Shown here piece after piece: positions 54,068 to 62,400 of a DNA stretch of 64,000 nt (positions are counted from its first letter, which is position 1; the number at the start of each line of letters is the position of its first letter). Under the pieces are notes generated by a model that saw only the letters and a list, made by a program, of their open reading frames with translations, made no database searches and was not told the DNA's origin. The stretch is from Hoeflea ulvae. GTDB taxonomy: Bacteria; Pseudomonadota; Alphaproteobacteria; Rhizobiales; Rhizobiaceae. The stretch lies in the NCBI RefSeq assembly GCF_026619435.1, contig NZ_JAOVZQ010000001.1, positions 1,371,501-1,435,500 of the forward strand, in the 5' to 3' direction. The position numbers and the translations under genes are program-made.

Positions 54068-55002
54068 GCTATTCTGTGACGCAGCCATCCGTCAGGCAGA
54101 AATGGATCGCCGGCATTCTGGTGATCGGCTACGCCCTGATCACCATGTTGCCGCTGCTGTGGATCATAGCCACCGGTTTCAAATCTTCGGCCGATTCCAT
54201 CGCCTATCCGCCCAAGATCCTGTTCCAGCCAACCGTGGAAGGCTATGTCAATGTCTTCACCACCCAGACGCGGCTGAGCCCGGAGCTTGCCGAACAGCCG
54301 CGGGACGACCTGCCCTGGTATGAGCAGCTCGTGCGCAACAAGGGCAACACCATCGTTGGCGTCTCGCGCTATTCCGAGCGGTTCTTCAACTCCGTCATCA
54401 TCGGTTTTGGCTCGACATTCTTCGCCATCTTTCTGGGAACCGCCGCGGCTTACGCCTTTTCGAGGTTCAAGGTTCCACTCAAGGACGACCTGCTGTTTTT
54501 CATTCTGTCGACGCGGATGATGCCGCCGATCGCGGTTGCCATCCCGATCTTCCTGATGTTCAGGAACCTGGGATTGAACGACACCCACGCCGGCATGATC
54601 CTGCTTTACACCGCCATCAACCTGTCGCTCGCGGTCTGGCTGATCAACGGCTTCATCGACGAGATTCCGATTGAGTATGAAGAGGCGGCGTTGATCGACG
54701 GCTACACACGCTTCCAGGCTTTCTATAAGGTCGTGCTGCCGCAGGCCGCAACCGGCATTGCTTCGACCGCCATCTTCTGCCTGATCTTTTCGTGGAACGA
54801 ATATGCGCTTGCCGTGCTGTTGACCTCGGGCACCGCGCAAACCGCACCACCGTTCATCCCGACGATCATTGGTGTGGGCGGTCAGGACTGGCCGGCCGTG
54901 GCTGCCGGTGCGACGATCTTCCTGGTTCCCGTGATGGTTTTCACCATTCTCCTGCGCAAGCATCTGCTTCGCGGCATCACCTTCGGAGCGGTTCGCAAAT
55001 GA
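54064..55002 (+). CDS. ABC sugar/polyol transporter permease 2
   Basis: The 312-aa MalG-class permease begins with a helix (GILVIGYALITMLPLLWIIATGF) and has the EAA loop EYEEAALIDGYTRFQAFYKVVLPQAATGI. A periplasmic insertion of ~65 residues before the second helix (VFTTQTRLSPELAEQPRDD) is longer than usual. It overlaps the first permease and the small membrane protein by 4 bp each. Confidence 0.93.
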   Translation: MSYSVTQPSVRQKWIAGILVIGYALITMLPLLWIIATGFKSSADSIAYPPKILFQPTVEGYVNVFTTQTRLSPELAEQPRDDLPWYEQLVRNKGNTIVGVSRYSERFFNSVIIGFGSTFFAIFLGTAAAYAFSRFKVPLKDDLLFFILSTRMMPPIAVAIPIFLMFRNLGLNDTHAGMILLYTAINLSLAVWLINGFIDEIPIEYEEAALIDGYTRFQAFYKVVLPQAATGIASTAIFCLIFSWNEYALAVLLTSGTAQTAPPFIPTIIGVGGQDWPAVAAGATIFLVPVMVFTILLRKHLLRGITFGAVRK

Positions 55003-55187
55003 CAAACTTCTTCAACGGCCTGGTGCGTGGCAGGCGTGGTTCATGGGAAATGCTGGCCTCGATCCTGATCGCGCTGGGCGTCGTCATGCTGATGCAGCCT
55101 TTCGCATTGTGGCTGTACACCTATTCCTTCATCGTAACCTTGGTTGGCACCGTGATGTTCATCATCGTCAGCCATTTCCCGGAGTAA
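54999..55187 (+). CDS. 62-aa two-helix membrane protein in the ABC operon (GlpU-like position)
   Basis: The product has a short basic N-terminus (MTNFFNGLVRGRRGSWEM), then two hydrophobic helices (LASILIALGVVMLMQPFALWLYTY and SFIVTLVGTVMFIIVSHF). It overlaps the permease 2 stop by 4 bp and ends 3 bp before the first ATPase, so it is clearly an operon member. The rhizobial glycerol transporter GlpSTPQUV has a small membrane protein in the same place, though this one is shorter. Function unknown. Confidence 0.78.
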   Translation: MTNFFNGLVRGRRGSWEMLASILIALGVVMLMQPFALWLYTYSFIVTLVGTVMFIIVSHFPE

Positions 55188-55190
55188 CCC

Positions 55191-56288
55191 ATGGCACAGA
55201 TCATGATCAAGAATCTGCGCAAGGATTTTGGGACATTCAATGCGGTCAAGTCCTCCACCTTCACGGTTGAGGATGGCGAATTCTTCATGCTGCTCGGTCC
55301 CTCCGGTTGCGGCAAGACCACGACCTTGCGGATGATGGCCGGGCTTGAGTTGCCGACAAGCGGAGAAATCTACATCGACGGTGAAGAAGTCGGCATGAAG
55401 CCTGCCAGCCAGCGCGACATCGCCTTCGTCTTCCAGATGTTCGCGCTCTATCCGCACATGAATGTCGGCAAGAACATTTCCTATCCGCTGATCAGCCAGG
55501 GCATGCCCCGGGCCCAGGTGAAAAAGAAGGTCGGAGAAGTCGCCGAGATCCTCGGGATCACCGACATCCTCAACCGCCCGGTGGGTGGCCTGTCTGGTGG
55601 TGACCGCCAGCGCGTGGCGCTGGGACGCGCCATCGTTCGCGACCCGAAGGCCTTTTTCATGGACGAGCCGCTGGGCGCGCTCGACGCCGAGTTTCGCGAG
55701 CGCATGTCCGAAGAGCTGCGCGCGCTTCACGATCGCATGGGCGCAACCACGGTCTATGTCACCCATGACCAGCTCGAAGCCATGCAGATGGGCGACAAGA
55801 TCGTGGTGATGAACCACGGCGTGGTCGAACAGTTCGGCCGGCCGCAACAGATCTATGACTGGCCTTCAACAATGTTCGTCGCCAGTTTCCTGGGCTCCCC
55901 GTCGATGAACTTCCTGAATTTCGATGGCATATTGGGAAACAACCAGAGCAGCGTCGAAATGCAGGGCGTCGAATTCGACATCCCGGCTTCGCTTGAGGGG
56001 GCAGGGGGCAAGCTGGCATTCGGCGTGCGGCCCGAACATGTCCATTTTGCCGATTCAAGCGCCTACAAGGGCGAGGTGCTGGCGACCGAGTATCTTGGCA
56101 CGACGCAGATCGTCACCGTCGCCACGCCGAACGGCAATCTGAAGGCGCGGACCAGCGCCTCGCATGCGATCAGGGTCGGCGAGAGGCTGGGCCTGGAATT
56201 CGACCCGCGCACCATCACGATCTTCAATACCGAGACGGGCAAGGCCCTGCTGTCGCAAGCCAATCAGGAGGTCTTGAGACATGGCTGA
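55191..56288 (+). CDS. ABC transporter ATP-binding protein 1 (UgpC/MsmK type)
   Basis: The 365-aa ATPase shows Walker A LGPSGCGKTTTLRMMAGLE, signature LSGGDRQRVALGRAI (D in place of the usual E), Walker B AFFMDEPLGALDAEFRERM, switch His TVYVTHDQLEAMQM, and a C-terminal TOBE region (FGVRPEHVHFA). It overlaps the second ATPase start by 8 bp. The two ATPases probably form a heterodimer. Confidence 0.93.
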   Translation: MAQIMIKNLRKDFGTFNAVKSSTFTVEDGEFFMLLGPSGCGKTTTLRMMAGLELPTSGEIYIDGEEVGMKPASQRDIAFVFQMFALYPHMNVGKNISYPLISQGMPRAQVKKKVGEVAEILGITDILNRPVGGLSGGDRQRVALGRAIVRDPKAFFMDEPLGALDAEFRERMSEELRALHDRMGATTVYVTHDQLEAMQMGDKIVVMNHGVVEQFGRPQQIYDWPSTMFVASFLGSPSMNFLNFDGILGNNQSSVEMQGVEFDIPASLEGAGGKLAFGVRPEHVHFADSSAYKGEVLATEYLGTTQIVTVATPNGNLKARTSASHAIRVGERLGLEFDPRTITIFNTETGKALLSQANQEVLRHG

Positions 56289-57291
56289 AGTTGTTCTGAA
56301 AAATGTCACCAAGAAATTCGGCTCCGAGGTCGCGCTTGATAATGTCAGCATGACAATTCCGGACGGATCCTTCGTGGTTCTGCTGGGCCCCACGGGAGCC
56401 GGAAAGACCACGACCCTGCGCCTGGTCTCAGGCCTCGATAATCCCGATTCCGGCGAGATCTCCATTGGCGGGCAGTCGATGACCGGGCTGACGCCGGCCC
56501 AGCGAAACGTCGCCATGGTGTTTCAGCAATATTCGCTCTATCCGCATCTCACCGTGCGCGAAAACCTCGAATTTCCGTTGAAATCGCCTTTGCTCAAAAC
56601 ACCGGCGGATGAAATTGCCCGCAAGATCAAGGAAGTAGCCGAGGTCCTGCAGATCTCCCACAAGCTCGACAACAAGGCGACTGCCCTGTCCGGCGGGGAG
56701 ATGCAGCGCGTTTCGATCGGCCGCGCGCTGGTCCGCAATCCCGCCATCTACCTGATGGACGAGCCGCTCAGTTCGCTGGATGCCAAGCTTCGCGCCGATT
56801 TGCGCATTGAACTCAAGCGCATCCAGTCCGCCTCCGGCGCCACCTTGCTCTATGTCACCCATGACCAGATCGAAGCCATGACCATGGCGACCCATGTCGG
56901 CGTGCTGGATCAGGGCAAGCTGGTCCAGTTCGGCAGCCCGCGCGACATTTACGAGAACCCGGTCAGCATCTACGCCGCCAGCCGCCTCGGCCAGCCGCGG
57001 ATCAACATCCTGCCCGCCACGCTCTTCAACGGCGCACCGAAAAATGCCGACAAGATCGGCCTGCGGCCCGAGCAGATCGTGCAGGGGGCGGGCGAAGACA
57101 GCCTGGTCAAGCGCGTCGAGCATCTCGGCGACCAGACCCGGTTGCATCTGTCTTTCAAAAATCACGATCTGGTCTCAGTCACCGACGCGCACACACCGCT
57201 CACCGAGGGTGACATCGTCAAGATCAGGCCCGAGAAGCCGTTCTATTTTGATAGTGATGGCGCACGAATTGCCGAGGAGAACGTCCTATGA
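56281..57291 (+). CDS. ABC transporter ATP-binding protein 2
   Basis: The 336-aa ATPase shows Walker A LGPTGAGKTTTLRLVSGLD, signature LSGGEMQRVSIGRAL, Walker B IYLMDEPLSSLDAKLRADL, switch His LLYVTHDQIEAMTM, and a TOBE part (GLRPEQIVQGA). It differs clearly from ATPase 1, so this is not a recent duplication. The stop overlaps the kinase start (ATGA). Confidence 0.93.
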   Translation: MAEVVLKNVTKKFGSEVALDNVSMTIPDGSFVVLLGPTGAGKTTTLRLVSGLDNPDSGEISIGGQSMTGLTPAQRNVAMVFQQYSLYPHLTVRENLEFPLKSPLLKTPADEIARKIKEVAEVLQISHKLDNKATALSGGEMQRVSIGRALVRNPAIYLMDEPLSSLDAKLRADLRIELKRIQSASGATLLYVTHDQIEAMTMATHVGVLDQGKLVQFGSPRDIYENPVSIYAASRLGQPRINILPATLFNGAPKNADKIGLRPEQIVQGAGEDSLVKRVEHLGDQTRLHLSFKNHDLVSVTDAHTPLTEGDIVKIRPEKPFYFDSDGARIAEENVL

Positions 57292-58907
57292 CCCAGTTTA
57301 TGAACAACAAGGAAGACATCGTCACCGATGCAGTCGACGGTGTCATCGCGGTGTCCGGCGGCAAGCTGGCCCGGCTGGATGGCTATCCGCACATACGGGT
57401 GGTGGTCCGCAATGACTGGGACAAGTCCAAGGTGGCGCTGGTGTCCGGCGGCGGCTCCGGGCATGAACCGGCGCATGCTGGCTTTGTCGGCGAGGGCATG
57501 CTGACTGCCGCCGTCTGCGGCGATGTGTTCGCCTCTCCATCTGTCGATGCCGTGCTGGCCGGAATCCTGGCCGTGACCGGTCCCGCCGGCTGTCTGCTGA
57601 TCGTCAAGAACTACACCGGTGACCGACTGAATTTCGGTCTGGCTGCAGAACGGGCCCGCGCCTTTGGCCTTGATGTCAGCATGGTGGTTGTCGATGATGA
57701 TGTGGCCTTGCCCGACCTGCCGCAGGCGCGGGGCGTGGCCGGAACCCTGTTCGTGCACAAGATCGCCGGCGCCCTGGCGGCAAGCGGCGTCAAGCTCGAC
57801 GAGATCACGAAGCGGGTCGAGAAAGTCATTGCCGGCACCAAGACCATCGGCATGTCGCTCGACACCTGCACCGTTCCCGGTTCGCCGAAAGAGGCGCGCA
57901 TTCCCAAGGGCATGGCTGAACTCGGTCTCGGCATCCATGGCGAGGCCGGGGTCGAGCAGATCCAGTATTCCGATGCCAGCCAGGCCATGGACGCCGTTGT
58001 TGCCAAGCTTGACGCCCATATGGGCGAGGGCGAGCATGTCGCCTTACTCAACAATCTCGGTGGAGCTTCGGTTCTTGAAATGGCGGTTCTGGCCAATGAA
58101 ATGGCCAATTCGACCATCGCCGCAAAGCTGAAATGGATCGTCGGGCCCGCCGCCATGGTCACATCGCTGGATATGCGCGGCTTCTCGGTCTCGGTCTATC
58201 CGGTGGACGCGGGAGATCTCGAGGCATTGTCCCAGCCGACGCCGCTTCCTGCCTGGCCGGGCGTGTCGAAAATCACACCGGTGACCGTCCTCAACCTGCC
58301 CGATGGTCTGGCGCCGATCAAGCCGCTGCCGTCCGAACATGCCGAAACCCGCGCCTTCCTGACAAAATGCTGCGAGATCCTGATCGAGTCCGAGGCTGAT
58401 TTGAATGCGCTCGACGCCAAATCCGGCGACGGCGACACCGGCTCGACGCTGGCCGGGGCCGCGCGCGCGTTGATTGCCACCATGGACACGCTTCCATTGG
58501 CCGATCACACCCAACTCTACCGCGCCATTGGCCAGGAACTCAGCCAGACCATGGGCGGTTCCTCCGGGGTGTTGCTGGCTATCTTTTTTGCCGCAGCAGG
58601 CGATGCCGCTTCAAGCGGCCTGTCGATGACAGGGGCGCTCAAGGCGGGCCTGGTCAGGCTGCAGGAAATCGGTGGCGCCAAGCTGGGCGACAGGACCATG
58701 GTGGATGCGTTGCATCCGGCACTGGAAGCGCTGGAAGACAATCTGCAACAGGCGGCCAAGGCGGCGCGTGCCGGCGCGGATCACACCGCAACCTTGACCA
58801 AGGCCAATGCAGGCCGGGCTTCCTACATCAATGCCCAGCAGCTTGAAGGTCATACCGACCCGGGCGCCGAAGCCGTGGCGCGCCTGTTCGAGCACCTGCA
58901 AGGTTAG
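57288..58907 (+). CDS. Dihydroxyacetone-kinase family protein (DAK1-DAK2 fusion)
   Basis: The 539-aa ATP-dependent kinase has an N-terminal DAK1 domain (substrate-binding His217 in GLGIHGEAGVEQIQ; VSGGGSGHEPAHAGFVGEGML) and a C-terminal DAK2 domain binding Mg-ATP through NALDAKSGDGDTGSTLAGAA. Fused family members phosphorylate dihydroxyacetone, glyceraldehyde or erythruloses. As last gene of the transporter operon it should phosphorylate the imported ketose or its oxidised form. No dehydrogenase is in the operon, which argues for direct ketose uptake. Confidence 0.92.
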   Translation: MTQFMNNKEDIVTDAVDGVIAVSGGKLARLDGYPHIRVVVRNDWDKSKVALVSGGGSGHEPAHAGFVGEGMLTAAVCGDVFASPSVDAVLAGILAVTGPAGCLLIVKNYTGDRLNFGLAAERARAFGLDVSMVVVDDDVALPDLPQARGVAGTLFVHKIAGALAASGVKLDEITKRVEKVIAGTKTIGMSLDTCTVPGSPKEARIPKGMAELGLGIHGEAGVEQIQYSDASQAMDAVVAKLDAHMGEGEHVALLNNLGGASVLEMAVLANEMANSTIAAKLKWIVGPAAMVTSLDMRGFSVSVYPVDAGDLEALSQPTPLPAWPGVSKITPVTVLNLPDGLAPIKPLPSEHAETRAFLTKCCEILIESEADLNALDAKSGDGDTGSTLAGAARALIATMDTLPLADHTQLYRAIGQELSQTMGGSSGVLLAIFFAAAGDAASSGLSMTGALKAGLVRLQEIGGAKLGDRTMVDALHPALEALEDNLQQAAKAARAGADHTATLTKANAGRASYINAQQLEGHTDPGAEAVARLFEHLQG

Positions 58908-59446
58908 TGGTATGGCCATCGGGCGACCACCGGCTGGAAGGTGAGGCCTCGTCCTGTCAGAAATGCCGGGAATCGCGCTGTTTCGTCCATGAGCGACATG
59001 GGAACCAGACCAGTTCTTCCCATCTCGCGCCCGCGCAGTAATGCTGTCATCAAAGCTGTCCCGCTGTAAGCAACGCGGGTGCTGGAACGCGGCCTGTTGC
59101 ATGCCATGAAGTGATTCGTTGCCCCTTGCAGGCAACGGAAATCACAACCAAAAAGCGAATTCTCCGGTCAGCCGGAAAGCGGCCACCCTCAATTCTCTCC
59201 GAAAACAACCTATTATCGGTGCATTTTCACCGTGGCTTATATGCAACAAAACCACGCTGGCCGCGCGTTTTCGGGTGCTGTCGTGATTATTGAGCTCTGA
59301 GGGGATTCCCATTCGAACAATATTTTTCTAAACCTGTCAGCAATATTAGCCTTGATTTGGCGTGTATTGTTGCGGGGCGCAACTATTTGGCGATTTAATG
59401 TAAGAGCGCATTGCCTTCTAGCAATGGACTTTTTGCGGGGAAATAA
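58908..59446. other. Intergenic region between the kinase and the repeat protein; hairpins only
   Basis: I see no gene in this 539-bp gap. A hairpin at 59111-59145 pairs GTGATT-CGTTGCC with GGCAACG-GA-AATCAC around CCTTGCA. Positions 59200-59440 are AT-rich and carry a small GTTGCG/CGCAAC hairpin at 59369-59383 plus the leader hairpin listed separately. Confidence 0.5.
59409..59434 (+). terminator. Attenuator-like hairpin in the leader of the repeat protein
   Basis: CATTGC (59409-59414) pairs with GCAATG (59421-59426), followed by GAC and five T (59430-59434), only 12 bp before the start codon. It looks like a weak intrinsic terminator placed to control entry into the long downstream gene. 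Confidence 0.45.
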
Positions 59447-62400
59447 ATGAAATTTCTATATTGTGCATTTGCTGACGTGTTGAATTTTCATTCAATAAAT
59501 AAGGCGTCCCGGACGTTGAAGTATTCCATGATGCGCGGCTTGTATACATTTCTCACAATTTTCTCAATTTTCATTGCTTTGTCGGTCGGTCTCGGTGTCC
59601 GCGCGGCAGATGCCGCCTGGAACAGTTGTTCCGGTCTGACTGTAACAACCGGCGGGGATCTTACCCTAGATGTCACGGCTGACACTTGTTCGTTGTCCAA
59701 CACGTTCCCCGGCAGCCAGAACTATATCAATTTCAATGCCGGGTCTGGATCCAGTGTCACAATTGATTTGATCGGAATTGATGATAACACCGGTGAGTTC
59801 ACTAGTGTTTCGATTGCGCATGATGGCGGCACGCAATTCATTTCAGACGGGTCGTCCTTCGGACAGGCGAACGATTTTAGCAGCACCTATAATTGTTCTT
59901 CCGGCTGTGTCGTCTCCGGAAACTATAGTGGGGCGTCCATCGGCGGGCCTTTTTCTGTGACCTACACGCAAAATGGCGGGTCAGGGTCCATCGGTGCGCC
60001 ATCGGCTCCCGAGATTGCAGTTTCCTCCTCTGTTAGCGGCGCGGTCAGCGACGGTGGCACGGACGCACAGGGCACCCGGACGGCCGGATCGCCGGTCATG
60101 GTGACCTATACCGTGACCAATTCCGGCACGAGTGATCTCACTCTGGCCACAGCAACCTCCTCCAGCGCCAACAATGTGACGGTAAATTCCATCGGCGCTC
60201 CAGGCAGCACCACAGTCACCAGCGGTGGCGGCACCACCACGTTCCAGGTTCAATACACGCCGACGCTCGCCGGCGCCTTCTCGTTCGGCCTGTCCTTCGT
60301 CAATGATGATGGCGACGAAAACCCGTTCAACTTCACTGTTTCAGGCACGGCGACCGGCACCCCCGAAATCGCGGTTTCGTCTTCGATCAGCGGCACTGTC
60401 GCCGACGCCGGCACGGACGCACAGGGCACGCAGGTGGCGGGATCACAGGTGACGGTGACCTATACGGTCACCAATTCCGGAACGGATGCCTTGACGCTGG
60501 CCACGGCGACGTCCTCCGGCGCCAGCAACGTGACCGTTGATTCCATTGCTGCGCCGGCCTCGACTACAGTTGCGGGTGGCGATGCCACCACCAGCTTTGT
60601 GGTGAAATACACGCCGACTCTCGCCGGCGCCTTCTCCTTTGGCCTCTCCTTCGTCAATGACGATGGCGACGAAAACCCGTTCAACTACACGGTATCGGGA
60701 ACCGCCACCGGCACGCCCGAAATCGCGGTTTCGTCTTCCGAGGGCGGCGCAGTGACTGACGGCGGCACGGACGCACAAGGCACGAAAGTCGCCGGCTCGC
60801 CGGTCACCGTGACCTATACGGTGACCAATTCCGGCACGGATGACCTGACCCTGGCGACCGCGACCGCTTCGGGCGCCAGCAATGTCACGGTTGATTCAGT
60901 CGCCGCACCGCTCAGCACCACGGTGACCAGCGGTGGCGGCACCACCACGTTCCAGGTGCAGTATACGCCGACGACGGCGGGCGCCTTCTCCTTCGGCCTG
61001 TCCTTCGTCAATGACGATGGCGACGAGAACCCGTTCAACTTCACTGTTTCGGGCACGGCATCAGGCGCGCCCGAAATCGCGGTTTCGTCTTCCATCAGCG
61101 GCACTGTCGCCGACGCCGGCACGGACGCACAGGGCACGCAGGTGGCGGGATCACAGGTGACGGTGACCTATACGGTGACCAATTCCGGCACCGGTAGCCT
61201 GACTCTGGCCACAGCAATCTCTTCCAGCCCCAGCAATGTGACCGTTGATTCCATCGGCGCGCCGGCCTCGACAACAGTTGCGGGCGGCGGTGCCACGACC
61301 ACCTTTGTGGTGAAATACACGCCCACGCTTGCCGGCGCCTTCTCCTTTGGCCTCTCCTTCGTCAATGACGATGGCGACGAGAACCCGTTCAACTACACGG
61401 TATCGGGAACCGCCACCGGCACGCCCGAAATCGCGGTTTCGTCTTCCGTGGGCGGCGCAATGAGTGACGCCGGCACGGATGCGCAAGGCACGCGAGTTGC
61501 CGGCTCGCACGTCACCGTGACCTATACGGTGACCAATTCCGGCACGGATGACCTGACCCTGGCGACCGCGACCGCTTCGGGCGCCAGCAATGTGACAGTT
61601 GATTCAGTCGCCGCACCGCTCAGCACCACGGTGACCGGTGGCAGCAGCACCACCTTCCAGGTGCGCTACACGCCGACGCTTGCCGGCGCTTTCTCCTTCA
61701 GCCTGTCTTTCGTCAATGATGATGGCGACGAGAATCCGTTCAACTTCACTGTTTCGGGCACGGCCACCGGCGCGCCGGAAATTGCGGTTTCGTCCTCCAT
61801 CGGCGGTGCTGTCAGCGACGGCGGCACCGATGCGCAGGGTGCCCAGACGGCAGGGATACCGGTGACGGTTACCTATACCGTGACCAACAGCGGTACCGAT
61901 GATCTCACGCTTGCCACCGCGACAGCCTTGAGCCCCAGCAATGTCGTTGTCGGTTCGATCGGCGCGCCGGCCAGCACCACGGTGACCGGCGGCGGCGCCA
62001 CCACCACCTTCCAGGTGCAATACACGCCGACGCTTGCCGGTGCCTACTCCTTCAATCTGTCCTTTGTGAATGATGATGGCGACGAGAATCCGTTCAATTT
62101 CACTGTCTCGGGCACGGCCGGAGGGACGCCTGAAATCGCGGTTTCCTCATCGGTCAGTGGCGCAATTGCGGACAGCGGCAGCGATGCGCAGGGCACGCGG
62201 GTGGCCGGCACTCCTGTGACCGTGACCTACACGGTGACCAATTCCGGCACCGGTGACCTGACGCTTGCCACGGCGACTTCGTCGAGCCTGAGCAATGTCA
62301 CCGTGGGATCGATCGGCGCGCCTGTCAGCACGACAGTAGCAGGCGGCGGTGGAACCACAACCTTCCAGGTGCAGTATACGCCGACCCTCGCCGGGGCTTT

